DNA of 64,000 nt, taken from Xenoacremonium recifei (lineage: Eukaryota; Ascomycota; Sordariomycetes; Hypocreales; Nectriaceae). Positions 45,032 to 58,382 of this stretch are shown in pieces (position 1 is the first letter of the stretch; each line of letters starts with the position of its first letter). A program made the translations under genes and the position numbers. The notes under the pieces were generated by a model. That model saw only the letters and a program-made list of their open reading frames with translations, ran no database searches and was not told the DNA's origin. Where the stretch lies: positions 1 to 64,000 of the forward strand of contig WOFQ01000037.1 of the NCBI GenBank assembly GCA_012184525.1, written 5' to 3'.

Positions 45032-46847
45032 ATGTTCTGTCGTCTCTGCCTGATCCGCCCGGGTCTCGTCATGAAGAGGAAGCTGGACAGAAACTTCACG
45101 GATACAATCTCTCGACAGCCCCTCAAATACCTTAAGGCCTCATCGACGCTCTCAGCGACCATGCCTTTGACTACCACCATCCAACTCACGCCTCGAGAGC
45201 AACAGCTCCGGCGGCTGCTCCTCGATGTTGCGGAATCAATCGACACGGCTGGTCACGCCCCGGAACCCATTGTTCTTCGATGGGCTGGCGGTTGGGTACG
45301 GGATCGGCTGCTTGACATTGAGAGCCACGACATCGACGTTGCCATCAATGCTATGACGGGCGTCCCGTTTGCCCAGCATATGTGTGACTACTGCGAGCGT
45401 CCGGAAGCTATCGCGAAACACGGAATTGGCCCGGCCGATATTGGAAGCCTGCACAATGTCGCTCGCAACCCGGAAAAGTCAAAGCATCTTGAGACGGCCA
45501 TGGTGCGGATGTTTGGGCTGGACCTGGACTTTGTCAACCTTCGCAAAGAGACGTACACCGAAGACAGCCGCAACCCCCAGATGGAGTTTGGAACCGCTGA
45601 AGAGGATGCTTTGCGCCGGGATGCTACGGTCAATGCCCTCTTCTATAACCTGCATACCGACAAAGTGGAAGACTTCACAGGTGGTTTGCCGGATATGAAC
45701 GCTAAGATTATTCGCACGCCAATGGAACCCTTCCAGACTTTCATGGACGACCCCCTCCGGGTCCTGCGTCTGGTTCGATTTGCAAGCCGTCTCGAGTTCA
45801 CAATAAATCAGGACACCCGAACCTACATGAGTGATTCGAAGGTACTTGATGCTCTCCGTGTCAAGATAAGTCGGGAGAGGGTCGGGGTGGAACTGGAAAA
45901 GATGCTGAAAGGTAGTTTCCACCGTTTACTTTCTTATGTGTTTAGACAAGAGGCTGACCGTGTTGACAGGAGCTCATCCTCGAGACTCACTCCAGCTTAT
46001 TGACGAGCTGAAGCTTTACCCTGCGATATTCACAGACCCAGCTGCAGCATCGGCTTCTACACCCGACACCACTCGTTGGAGAACTGTTTATCTGTGTCTC
46101 GATGAGTTGATGGGGAAACGACTCCCTGGCTCCATTGCAGACCGTCTCGTTCAGAACGACGATGCTTCTTATACTGCTTGGAACCTGGCAGCACTCGTTC
46201 CCTGGATGCTCGTGGAAAACCCACCTGATGCGAAGCGGAAGGCAAATGCTCTTCCTCCTGTTGCCGTGGCCGCTCGAGAGGGTTTCAAGGCGCCGAATAG
46301 GCTATCGGATACAATCGCTGCCTCGCATCGGAACCGCAAAGAGATCCTGAGCCTGAAGCAGGCAGTTTGGGACAAGGAGTCACGTATGCACGAGCGAGAC
46401 ACCTTTGGCATGGCCATCAGACGCTGGGACGTGCCAGCCGGATCGTGGCGATTACAGGTGCTCAATGCGTTGCTTGTCGAAGCCATGGAAAACTTGGAAG
46501 AATGGCCCGCTGGTGAGAACGCAGGTAGGCAGACCTGGGAGCAGCAGTGTCACAAACCATATACTGACGATGTGTGTCTTCCAGAAAAGAACAAGTTCTT
46601 GTCCGGCTGGCAGGCCTTCCTGTCCCACATCGAGAAACTAGATCTATACAATGCTCCATCGCTGAAACGCCTCCTCGATGGCAGAGAACTCGCTAAAGCT
46701 CTGGGCATTAAGCCAGGGAAGTGGACTGGCAAGGCTCTTGATGTATGCATAGCCTGGCAATTGAGGAATCCTGGAGAACAAGACACGGCTGGAGCAGTGG
46801 AAGAGGTGCGGAAACAGAGCAAAGAACTCGGCATACCCTTGGACTGA
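45032..46847 (+). CDS. CCA1: tRNA CCA-adding nucleotidyltransferase
   Basis: Three exons (45032-45911, 45970-46524, 46585-46847) join in phase to 565 residues. The class II nucleotidyltransferase head shows VLRWAGGWVRDRLLDIESHD with the metal-binding DID. RRDATVNALFYNL and the template motif DDPLRVLRLVRFASRLEF follow. The enzyme adds CCA to tRNA 3' ends. Three in-frame Met codons (45032, 45071, 45161) precede the catalytic core, and the first gives a basic, mitochondrial-type leader. Yeast CCA1 uses such alternative starts for mitochondrial and cytosolic/nuclear forms. The second intron is 60 bp and in frame, so reading through it leaves no stop. Confidence 0.96.
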
Positions 46848-47299
46848 GTCACTCTGGAGGACTGAAGACGGCTTGGAGCGCCCGAATTGCGCTGGGAGGC
46901 CATAAGCCGAAGCGTTCCATTCATCATGTAAAACACCACACTGTGTATGAGATGATTAAAAGTAGACCATGTAGAACACAAAGGCTTTGAATGAAGGGCT
47001 TTTAAAAGACATCTCACTTATAAGCGACCGTGGCGAGAAAGACAGTCATGGCATTTCCTTAATATATACCACAGTATGTCATTGCGTCATTGACACTGTA
47101 ATATGCTAAACCTCAGCCAACCGCAAGCGGGTTCGCTCCAGAGCTTTCAACGTGATCTTGTCAGTATTCCATGAAAACGCCGAAGGAAAGCTTTATTGAA
47201 GCTGGGCTTCTGAAGACACCTTGCAAATACCTTTGAGAGTCTCTACCAGGATGAAGGAGGCGTCCCTGTTGAGCGATATAAACAACTTGAGGTTGCAAG
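46848..47299. other. Intergenic CCA1-TTI2
   Basis: 452 bp between tandem genes; no additional feature is seen. Confidence 0.5.
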
Positions 47300-49021
47300 A
47301 TGTCGCCCATAGTACGCACCATGAAGCCGCATCCAGCATACACGAATACTGACGCGATACCAGACAACGAGTCCTTGGACGAAATAGCGACGCAAATATC
47401 GTCGTCTTCAGCAACAGAGAAGGTACGCCGGTGGAATCTTCACGGTATTCGTAGTTGTGATGCTGACGCTCGTCTGGCAGGATCTTCACGACGCCGCCTT
47501 GACTGCCTATGCATATCTAAGAGAGCTGGACAGTGAGGCATCGAAGGGGGCACAGGATGACTTTCTTAACTTGACCAAGTCTATCGCCGACGTTCTCCTC
47601 TTTCCAAGCTCTCGTCTTCGTACGCGTCCTCAACTCACTCCAAAATCATCTACTGACAAACCCAGTGCCAAAACCACCAACCTTGACGGCTGAGCTCGGC
47701 CTCGCTTGTCTCTACCTCATCTCCTCGAAATTCAGTGTAGAAATGAACGATGAATTTCTTCTCGCGGCAGTCGCATATATCGACGCACGAGACTCCTGGA
47801 CTTCCGAAAACGGCGCAGAGACCGCCTCCAAACTCTTGGACAACCAGTTGACGACTTCGCGAAGAGAGGAATTCATCACCAGACATGTTCTTAAAGATAC
47901 CCTCAAACCGCTCTTCACCAAGCCCTCCACACGACTCACCGAGTCCGGCAGGCCAGCGCTATACGAGACCCCTGTAGATCGGCATCAAGGGCTCGCCCCA
48001 GCCGCGACCTGGAAGACAAAGAGTCCATGGGCCAAAGCCACGCTGCGATGGGCCGTGAAGGCGTCAGATGTAAGTGCTCAGACCTCTTGACAGCGACGCA
48101 ATCACAGAAGGTTAACGATATAGTCACAATTGGTCGAACACCACTGGCCGCTTTTCACGCCGGTACTGCTTGCTCTCGCAGAGGACGACGAGTCCCTCGT
48201 GAGATCAAGAGGCCTTGAGATTCTCGCGGACTTCATCAAAGTCTGCCCGGGCAAGGTCCTGCAGACCACAGGAATCGGCTCCATCTTCGAACAGGTCGCC
48301 TTCCCGACTCTGCTGTATATTCCAAGCATCACCCCTGAATCCGAGTCAACGCAGCTTCTGACTCCTGCCTACGATGTGCTCGTCGCCCTGGTCGAGGCCT
48401 ATCAAGATCCAAAAGATCCCGATAGGCGGCGGTTGCTGGACAAAGTTCTACGCGAGGGCATCTTCGCTGGGTATCAGCACGCGTCCCAATATGCACGCAT
48501 CGTCGAAATCCTGATGAACTACATGGCCGTTGTCATCAATTGTTTGGGTATCTATGCAGTCAAACATCTACAGGTAAAGCGCCCTCCAGCCAAACACGCC
48601 CTTTAAGCCGTTTGCTTATTCTTCTTGTTTCAACCAGACCATTCTCTCCATCTACTCAGATGTCATGACCGATCCTTTTGCCCTGACACACCCTCCTGCA
48701 GTCCTTGCTGCAGCGAAAGGCTTAAACGCTCTGATCTCGAATTGCTGGCCGAGAGTGCAAGCTCCAGGTCGCGTCGAGCAGATCATCCGCATAATTTCGC
48801 TCTGCTGGCTGAACACAGAGGACGAAAAGACATCCTCATCTGCACCTAAGGATATCCTAAGCACCATCTCTAAGGAGTTGACCCAAACGTCCAAGATGCT
48901 ACGGGCGCTGTGGGAGCAAGACGGCACCGGACCACCCCCTCGTCTCAAGGAGGTCATTACACAAGAACCTCGGCTTGCAAACCTATTTCCACCATCTATA
49001 ATCCCTAGCGAGAATAAATGA
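47300..49021 (+). CDS. TTI2: TTI2-like subunit of the TTT (Tel2-Tti1-Tti2) complex
   Basis: Five exons (47300-47422, 47481-47619, 47666-48069, 48124-48573, 48638-49021) join in phase to 499 residues. The protein is an all-helical ARM/HEAT-like repeat protein with the conserved segments WAKATLRWAVKAS, HWPLFTPVLLALAEDDE, GLEILADF, GIGSIFEQVAFPTLLYIPS and HPPAVLAAAKGLNALI, typical of TTI2. The TTT complex acts with Hsp90 to stabilise PIKK kinases such as TOR, ATM and ATR. A second Met at 47321 is an alternative start. The stop lies 22 bp from the FIG4 stop on the other strand. Confidence 0.85.
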
Positions 49022-49043
49022 TAACGCATTGAGGGGAGATCTT

Positions 49044-52000
49044 TCAATCTAGCGGCTGTTGCTTGAAGAACGACTTGCCGCGGAGCCATTTGCCATACGC
49101 CTTGTATCGCTTCTTCGGAGCATCTTCCTCGGTGACCGTCAAGGGATTGTCGCCAACCTTGAGGAGCTCAGCATAAACATCAATCTCCTCCTCGGTCCCC
49201 TTCACCAGGAGACCCTCATCCTGCCACCCGCCGTTGACGTACTCTTGGTATTCGGAGGAGTCGACATCGACAGGGGTATCACTGGACACGACCAAGGGGA
49301 GGTTCTGTGGGTGTTTTATGTAACGCTCATAATCCATGGCTTCTTGATCCTTGACCGAAGGATTGAGTGAGTCGTGGACTGCCTTGGTGAACGTCCACTG
49401 CGCGGCCTTGGACTTTTCTAGAGGTGTAGGCTTCGTCTTAAGAGAACCGTCGCCAGTGGGATCTGTTGGAACGGCGAGCTTGACCTCGGCTGGAGGAGAG
49501 GCAGTCTTTTCGCTAACAGGCTGAAGCCAGCGTTGAATCGACATGCCTTTGGCTGGTGTGCCATTCGCAGGTATGGTCGTGGCCTTGGGATCGATGCTAA
49601 CTTGCCGCGCTGCAACTGACGAGGCCGCGGCATCCTTCTTCGACTTCTTCCGGTCATGATGGACGACATTGTCATCTGTACGGACTCGGAAGGGGCTCAG
49701 ATCGTATCGGCCATCCTGCGTCGACTTGAGCGGGATATACTTGATGGTCGAGTTCATTTTGTAAGCGAACATCTTAGGGAACGACGACAGAGTCGATGGA
49801 CGGTAGTACTCGAGCCAGTAATCATCAAAGAATTCCACTGGTCGAGATCGAGCAATGTTCCGTGTCGGCACATATGGGGGAACCTTTCTCTCCTTCAGGA
49901 ACTCTGGCGTGAACCAGTTGATGTAATCCTTCTTGATGCTCGCCGACCAGTTCCTCGGATCTGCGTGGTGCAGGTAGTAGTCCGTCGCCAGATCCCAGAG
50001 CATGGGTTGCCCCTGGGTGAAAATGTAGTTGCCCAGGAACAGATTGTAGGCTTCCTGACGCTGGCTGTCCAGGAACGAGTTGTTATAGTACCGCTTGAAA
50101 CTCTCGATCATGTCGCGTGAGTGGCTGGTCCACTGATTGATCTTGCGATATGTCTCCATGGTGTTGACCAGCTGAGAGCCGCCGTACTGAACGGCGATAG
50201 TGTCACCGTGATCGTGCCACATATGAGTGAAAAGATTGACCGCATCAGTGTCGTATTCTACTGAAGTGTCCTCTAGGATACCGAGAGCGTGGAGTTGATG
50301 ACCCAGAGCCCGCTTGCCGATGACGAACTGAGCAGCGTTTGTGCGATCCAGACAGTCGATGCAGTTTGTTCGAGCCACCCCATTCTGGGCGCTTATGGGA
50401 CTGGTGACTCCGTCACCGTTCTGGAAGAAGCCCGTTGTTTGCAGAACTGACTCGGCAATGAGCTCGAGGTTCCCGATCACGTCGCCGCCTCGAACCTTGG
50501 AAGCACGGCTCATGTCCCAGGCCTCGTGAATGATCTTCTTGCCCTCGGGCAGAAATTGATTAAGATAATTGATGGCATGTGTATACTCGACTAGCAGCTT
50601 CGATTCTCGTGGCTGGCGTTCTTTGGCTTTAATCAGGTTCACGACGTAGATAGGCGCACCATAGCGTTCAAAGAGGTTGTCGAAGTGCAGCGCCGCAGCA
50701 CTGTAGAAAGGATCGACGAGGTTAAGCTCGATAGGCGGTTTGGGAGTCACGCCTGTGCTGTCCTGGGTCCAGTAGAGCGGAATACTGCCTCGGTGCTGGA
50801 CATATGAAGTATACTGGGGGCTGCAGTAGAGTTGCGGCCCAGCAGCATGGAACGAGGTGGTTAGAGATTCGGCAACGATTTGCTCTGTCTCGACATCGTT
50901 CGCAACGTAGCCCTAGAGGGTAATGAGCACGGTGCTGACTCTGGAATGTGAGATCTATTGCATACCAGATCGTTGGCACCTCGCTTTAGAAATCGTGCTC
51001 CAGCGAAGTAACGAGAACGACGTGCAATCACTGTGATATGGGCGGTCCGTCCATATATGGAGAGGGCTAAGAGAATATTTAGACATCTCCTCAAGTGGCG
51101 TGAGAGCCCAACTTACCCGCTTGATCAATGTATCCGTGAATGATGGGACGACACCAGTCGTAAGGGTCCCTCAGGGCCTCTACGGCGGGTTGCAGTAGGT
51201 AGTGATTCCACACAAACATGGAGTTGAAGTCCTCATCCGACGACAAGATTATGCCCTGTGCTAGTGCTTCCCGCTCACGAATAATGTTGTGCTGTAAAGT
51301 GCGCGTCACATCGTAGGAGTAGCTGTAGTAGAAGGACCTCGTCAAGTCGAGGTTATTGAGGATTCCCAGAAATCGCTGCTCCTCGGTATTCTTGGTGTCG
51401 GGCTTGAACTTCGCCGGCGTCAGGGGAATGAGCTCGGTGCCCTCGATCTGGTAGATGTAGTGGCCGCCAACCATAGCAACGGTACTCTTCTTCGTGATGA
51501 GGAGCATGTAGTAGGGCCCGGTGAACTTGATGAAGCCCAGGACCCCCCACGTGGTGCAGCGCAGCTTGATACCGCCTGTGCCCCGGTTTCCATCGTCAAT
51601 GGTGTCCAGCAGCTGGTTCATCTCCTTGAGGCTATACACGATCTTGTCGTCCGTCATGTTGAGCTCGGCGCCCTCGGTCGTCCGGTCGATCTTGAGGATT
51701 CGGTATCGCTTCTCGCTGACGTCGACGCCGACAATGTAGTAGCGACTGGCCGTCTCGTAGAGACTGAACTTGTGCATCTTGTATATCAAGCGGTCCGGCA
51801 CTCGGTCATCGAAGGTGTCTTCCATGGTGCGCGCGGAAGAGTCGGGGCTCGTCGTCCGCACGAAGGGCCTCGCCACGGCCGGCTCGTCGTCGTTGTCGTC
51901 TTCAGCCCGACTGCTGCCTCCCGCAGCCTCTGCAGAGAGCGGACTGGCTGTTCCATTGTTCTGCAGCAGCGGAAACACGGGAGCATCTCCATCCTCGCTG

Positions 52001-52206
52001 GCCGGCGCAGCTGACGAGGGCGACGCCGCGCGCGGAGTTGGGCTCAACGACTCCGAGACATCTCGCTCCGACATACTGGCGGGCAACAGGGCATGTCCGA
52101 CCCTCGAGGTCGGAGTCCGCGGGGGTCGAGAACCGTTGAGAAAGACACCAGATGCAGTGTGACTCGGAGGGGATCCGAGAAGTTGTAAGTCTGAAGTTGG
52201 GAGCAC
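49044..52206 (-). CDS. FIG4: FIG4-type Sac-domain polyphosphoinositide phosphatase
   Basis: Three exons (52206-51117, 51066-50966, 50912-49044) join in phase to 1019 residues. After a Ser/Ala-rich disordered N-terminus (about 140 residues) comes the Sac domain with KIVYSLKEMNQLLDTID, YYSYSYDVTRTLQ, FVWNHYLL, and the catalytic CX5R motif in RTNCIDCLDRTNAAQF. FIG4 removes the 5-phosphate from PI(3,5)P2 on vacuole/endosome membranes and is part of the Fab1/PIKfyve-Vac14 complex. The length is slightly above yeast Fig4 because of the N-terminal extension; Met45 (MSERDVSES) is an alternative start. A charged low-complexity linker precedes the C-terminus. Confidence 0.96.
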
Positions 52207-52542
52207 GAAGTCATGTGCTGCCGGAGGTCGGGTAAGTCAAGGTCAGGTAGCTTCCCAAAACGCGGAATGACGTCGCGGGGCGCGATCGATAAGATATTGA
52301 GATTGCACAAGATATCGGTTCCAGACCACGACATTTCAAACATCAATAATTACAATTCAAGATTTAAACCTGTGATGACACAGCATTCTCTATGTTATGG
52401 TTTCAATACAGACTCAAAATCGTCACCCCGTTTTGATCTATCCCATTGTACAAATAGGCTGACTGTTGTCTGCCTCTTAATCACCACAGATGCGCCTGAC
52501 CTGGAGCAGCTGATTATGCGCCGAGCCCTACTACTGCGGCAT
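52207..52542. other. Intergenic between FIG4 start and GEA stop
   Basis: 336 bp between tandem minus-strand genes; it holds the FIG4 promoter. Confidence 0.5.
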
Positions 52543-55500
52543 CTAAGATTCCTCTACTTCTTTACTCGTCTCTTCTTTGGTATCCTCCTCTGGGGAGGCC
52601 TTTTCCTGCGCATCCTCGTCGTCATTCGGTTTGACCGTCTCCGACTTAGGCTCAGGCTGGGGCTCTGGCTCTTCGAGAGCGAGATCGCTTCGCAAGTCGG
52701 GCAGGAAGCGGTCAATTCGGTTCCAAGTCTCGGTCCAGAGCTTTTCCTTGGAGGGATCTTGTTTCGGCGAGACCAGGTAGCCACTACTGGCCATAAACAG
52801 GACCACGTTCTTCAAGTTCTCTCGTACCGCTTCCTCCTGCGCTACTGTTAGAATATCCATATGAAGAGCAGTTAGGTCAACATCACTCACAAGACTATCT
52901 CCCTGGCCGGAGTTCATCAAGCGATCCATTATCTCGATAATCTTGACCCACAGATCCAGCATGCCGTCCCACTCAGAGAGAAGCACCAAGTACTGCAAGA
53001 AAACCTTGCATAGCAGCGAGGATGACTGAACTCTCATCTCGCTCATACCATCCCGATCAGTCGAGAATACTTCGGGTTTAAGAAGGCGAAGAATCAGTGG
53101 GAAAAGAACTTTGCCGAAAATGGCCGTCCATTCCTTTGGATCATCGCTCGTGAGTTCAGCCGAGAGGAGAGATCGTTGCAATGCTGAAAATGCCATCTGA
53201 CGCACCTCCCTGCAAGGGTTGGTGCACTGTGTTGTCAAGGCTTGGAAGATGGGCAGCCAGTAAGCCGACCAAGCTGAACCTAGTTAGAACTTATCCAACG
53301 CGTATACTATCGTCTAGAAATCATACCTTCACTGCTTTCAAGCTGAGACTGTTGCATCAATTGAGGGATGCGTGCTGTCATGTTGTACAGGATGGTGATC
53401 GCTTTCGAACCTCGAGCCACAATCTCCGATGATCTATATGATATTAATGTCTGGTACCCTTCACTTCACAACTCACTCTCAACTTACTGTTTGGCTTCTG
53501 CCTTTGGTTGGCCAGGCTTCTGCTGCCGCGGGTCTGCCCTTTTTGCGGCCTTTCTGGGATTGGCAGCTGACGCAAAGTCGTTCAGCACAGATATGGCAGC
53601 CTCATAGTTGTCGGCCATGATCGCAGGAGGCGTGCCGGTGGTTCCTCTCTCCAAAATTTCAAAGACTAGCGCAGCCGATTCGGGCTTTCTTGCGAGCATG
53701 CGGAGGATAGCCCAGAAATCGGGGGAGGTCATCATCTCTCGACGCAATGGACCCGGCTCTTCGATGCAGGCTGAAAGTCCAGTGAGAACAACGTCGGACG
53801 TCTTGCCAAGAGCATCTTGAGGGAGGTTGGAAATAGTGTGGAGCAAGAAGGGGACATTCACAAAATCGTGATCCTATAGACGTGTCAGTGTCTTCGCGGT
53901 CTGTTGGGTAACATTTGTTTCCTTACGTAGCTGGATTTGAGCAGTGTCAAGGCATAGAAAGTCGCTCGCGAGATTGTAATGGCATGGTACCGACTTGAAT
54001 CGCGGAGAATACCCTGCAACGTATCAAATACGATTTTACCCATGCTAGCGACTGACTCCTCATCTCGAGTCGCCAGCATCGTGCAGAACTCCAGGATGTA
54101 CGTGACACTGGGGTCGTACTTCGGATGTCCGATCGCAGGATTCTGGCCATTTGGTGGAGGAATAGGCATGTTCTCCTGTTTGACACTGATGACAGTGTTG
54201 TTGTTGTCCTCGGGAAGCTGGTCGATGAGAGCCTCAACGACAGCTGCAGCAGCGGTTGCGTCAAGATTTCTTGCTATGTTAATGGCCTGTACCCTGATAA
54301 AGAGGAGAAGAGGACATACCCGATATTCTCAAACACCGCCGGCATTTTGCAGGAGCTCACGCAGTCAATGGTGCAGAGCGTGCTCTCAAGCTCTTCATCT
54401 GACGGCTCTGGGGGGTCATCCGCAGCGTAACTAGAAATGTAGGACGTGAAAGCGGAGAAGAAACCCGTCTCCGTAGCCCTCGCGACTCGATCAATAACCT
54501 GGGATGGTGTCTGGAGAGGAATGGGAGGTATCGACAGTCCCGAGATGCTGCTGGGTGCAAAAGATGGAATAAGCGAGTTTGTGAAGAGGTTGACCCATAT
54601 TCGGACAATCTGTTTTTTTCATCAGTAATCCATTCATCAAATAGGGAAATATAAACTCACGTGTTTCCAACTGTCGCGGATCAAAGACTCGCTCCCGGTA
54701 ACTACGCGGAAGAGAACCAGCGTGGCCAGCTGAGCTCGGAAATCTCGTCCCAATTTCACAGCTAGCTCACTGACCATCACGCTTCCATCGCCAGCCTGCA
54801 CCTCGGTGTTAAGTGCAGTGTTGAAGGTGGCATCGGTTGCCAGAGTCGACATATGGCTTAGACAGTACACGATTTGATCGAGAGCCTCGGTGTTGTTGTA
54901 TTTGGTCGCGATACGTGCACATTCATCGAAACCAGTGACGATCCGAGCGAAAACCGCATCGTCAGATGCAGACATGAAAACGTACGACAGGGTGGAAACA
55001 ATCGGCTTCCAGGTGATATCGAACATGTCGGCATCGTAAATGTTGGTGTTGCAGAGAGTCAGACTTCCAGCAGATTCAGCCTTGATAATCAGCTCTCTCC
55101 ACGCGTAATCAAAGGCGTGCTTGTTATCGTGCTCATCGGGCAAGATGATCTCGTTCGACTTGATAGAGTCGTAGATATCTTGCAAGTACTCTGGCGCAAA
55201 GTTTTCACCACCGTTCTGGCCTCTAAGATTCCGAGAGAAATCCTCAAACGTCATCCTTTTGATGTTCTTGACATTCGGGTTGTGTTGATCCGTGTTCAGA
55301 AGAATAATGGCATATGTGAGGATGTAGACAGCATCCTTATCAGCAACACCCTCTGGAGGAGTAGTTCCGCAGTACTTGTCTGCAAAGGACTCGACAATGG
55401 TAGCAATGAGCGGCGCTTCACCAGGCAATCTAAATGCCTCCAGTAACGATCTCAAGGCCTCATCAACTCGTTTTCCAGTAAAGTCGAATTGATCCATGAA

Positions 55501-57685
55501 CGCCTCCAGAATAGCTTCGTTGCCCTTCTTCGAGAGGAAGTCTCCTAGAACCTTCTTAGAAACACGTGAGGTCCCCTTCAGGAACTTTGCCACGGCGACA
55601 GGATCGCGGGCGTCTTCTATGATACCCTGGGCTTCAAGATAGCCCAGGCCGGCCTTGGGTTTCTCGTTGAACGTGCTCGTCCCCTTGATGATGATCTTTT
55701 TCCTCCGGCGCTGCTCTCGAAGCTCGACTGGATCTGGATACTCATCCGTTACTGGATCCTCGTGGAGTCTCTCGGCAATGAATTGGATATATCGTAATAG
55801 AGCATCGAGGCACAACGGAGGAACGCTTGTCGTACTCCAAGTAGCCGAATCAGGAAGGGCATTCCTCGACAGCAGCCCTATCATGTCTTCGCAGAGATCT
55901 GCTCGGTCCGGGTCACAGTCGTAGTTCACGAAGAGCTCTGCCATGAATGTTGGCATTCGCGACAACACCCCAATGCTCTCCACCATAGCTTGACGAGCAT
56001 CGGGCTTGCGGGCACCGCCTTCAAGGCCGAGTTTCCGACGGTCCCCGACAGGGACTGGAGTGGCTCGGCCACTTCCGGGTTGAGATTGAGATTGAGGGTT
56101 TGGCTTGACAAGCTTAGGCGTCTGCGGAATGCCGGCATATAATGACGGATCGATGCCAGGCTCTCGTGGAATATCAACAGCAGGATGAAGACAAGCCACC
56201 AGGTAGGAAAGGAATAGCTCCTGTTGCAACTTGAGAACGCCCCGACAGGTTGCCAGCAGGGTTCCGGCGACAATCAGCGATTCCTGAAGAATGGCCATGT
56301 TATCTGACCTGACCAGTTGGAATAGGTAACAACATAGACGGTCCTCTGCAATGCCCGACAGAGCAGGATGACGGGCAATGAAAGGGCCGGAGACCTCAAA
56401 GGCAACGTGGATTATGCGCATAGCCATTACCCTCATTGTATCGGTGTGTTGGTGATCGTTAGGATCTAGGAAATTGACCAACACGCGAAATAGCTCGCGA
56501 ACGGAGGGGAGAGAGTATGGACGCAGATCGAGTGACTCTGTCTCCTCGCTGGGCTCACTTGCTGTTTCCTGGGGAGTCTCAGTGGTGGACGCAGTGTCTC
56601 TACTATTTCGCACTTCCGCTGTGTCGGTTGACACTGGACCAGCGGCTAGAGCCTCTGCATTTGGTGCAGTAGGCTCCATCTTGACGCTGTCGATCTCGTC
56701 GCCCACCTGCTGGTCCAGGGCCTCGGCCTCCTCGCCAGCCTCGACCTCGAGATGCTTTACATCTTCAAAGATAATTTGGCACATCCTGACCATGGACGCT
56801 TCTGCGGTCCTGCGGAGGACTGGAGAGAACCGCGGCTGTGAGCAGATGGCCAACCCACGACCCATCATGTCGCATACACTCTCGTCGCTGAGGATATCTC
56901 CACCGGGGCCAGACATCATGTCCTCCATGAGATTCAAGATCATGAGAAGTACAACCTCGACTTGCCCAGAGTCACTGATGTCGAATTGACAATGCGTCAC
57001 GGCGGCCGAGAGCGATTGCATGGCGAGAACGAAGCGAGGCGATTCGGGGCAGATGAAGCCGTAGGCAAGGAACTTTCTCAAGGCACCGAGAGCCAAGATC
57101 GTAATAGGTGCAGCAGTACCTTTCGCCTGGATTATATGGAGGAACGGCGTGAGGAGGGAGAGGGCATCGAACGTTCGAATATCTATCCAAGAGTTTGTCA
57201 GTTGCTGCGAGTCGCAAGGACCAGGCGATTCCGTAGGTGCACTCACCTTTGATGCCAGCGAGTTCATGACGCAGCCTGCCAAAGCCCGCAATCATAGGAT
57301 TGTCTTGCATGCTCTTGCCCTTCTGCCCCCTAAGCCCCCAACGGTTGGTAAGGCCAGAGTCATGTGCGCCATCGCCGCCAACGCTTCCCGACGGGCTCTT
57401 GCTTCTGCTTCTTAAGCCAGGGCTCGGAGGTCCCAGATGTATCGGGTTCGGGCTCCCGCCGAGAATGGCGGACACGGACGAGTGCGGCGATCGTGCGTAC
57501 TTCTGGATGGCTGAGGTGATGGAGATGCACTCGGAGATGACCAGCGATACAGGGTCGACGGCGACGGACACGGGGCGACTCCGGTACTGCATCCGGGGCG
57601 GGATGCTCCGAGACTCGACAGTGGCTACGCCGGAGACGCGAGGGCTCTCCATGCTGCTGCGGGCGGTGTGCGCATCGCGATTCAT
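52543..57685 (-). CDS. GEA/GBF1-type Sec7 guanine nucleotide exchange factor for Arf
   Basis: Seven exons (57685-57247, 57182-54661, 54609-54320, 54269-53927, 53873-53488, 53433-53327, 53273-52543) join in phase to 1605 residues. The N-terminal DCB/HUS region carries ISECISITSAIQKYARSPHS and a linker rich in Ser/Pro. The Sec7 domain lies at about residues 660-830. It includes FRLPGEAPLI with the catalytic glutamate finger (about 735) and YAIILLNTDQHNPNVKNIKR. Helical HDS regions follow, and the C-terminus is a long Glu/Lys/Pro-rich tail. These large proteins activate Arf GTPases at the Golgi for COPI coat recruitment and are classic brefeldin A targets. The exon 4 acceptor (CAAG) was chosen because an earlier CATAG site would run into a stop. 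Confidence 0.95.
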
Positions 57686-58382
57686 GGTTCTGCGGTCTGC
57701 AGCGCTGGAGGACGACAGTTAGCATTTGAGAGCAGAGCGTTGGCGGCGGAGGAGCAGCAGCGGAGGCAGAACTGACCGTAGGCGGCTAACGTCAGCGACT
57801 TCTCTCCGTCCGCAGGCAGCCAGAGAACGTCAACAGCAATTTACCGTGTCCTCTTGGCCGAGATGCGAATCGGCAGCTGGTGGTTGACGCTCTTCGTTGG
57901 ATCCAGCGAACTGTCCCGTCCGCTGGCTGGAGCTTGGACTTTGAAGGTGTCGTCCGTGCCACGCCCTGATTGGCTGCCCCGTGATCGGATCGGTGCTGGA
58001 GCCTTGCCGCTGCAGCACTTGCACACTTTCAGGGCCCCCGTTAACGTTACCTTACCTCCTTTCCAGCCTACCTTGGCCTAGCGACTTCTGATATCGCTCC
58101 CCTTTTCCCATGCACACCAGTAGCGAAATTGCAGACAGACACTCTTCAATCATCATTATAGATTCCATCTAAATTCAAAATGCGGAGGCGGTTTTTGTTT
58201 GCCAGTTTCCCCTGTGCCGGACGCCTCTCTAAGTTTGTTACCACCTTGCCTCAATAACAAAGAAAATCCCCCATCTACATCGGTCCTCCTCCATATTGTA
58301 CAACAAATGACAGCTGCTTTGGCAGTATTTCATGAGGGTTTGTTCCTCGTTAAGTCCCTTGCGGCCCTTTCAGCCGCTTTCT
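57686..58382. promoter_or_regulatory. Intergenic: GEA promoter and ANP1 3' flank
   Basis: About 700 bp. Overlapping short open frames near 57830-58080 on both strands are GC-rich chance frames with no domain. Confidence 0.45.

Noticed and set aside
54874..55446. 190-codon plus-strand open frame
   Set aside because: Antisense to the Sec7 domain region of the GEA-type gene; no domain.
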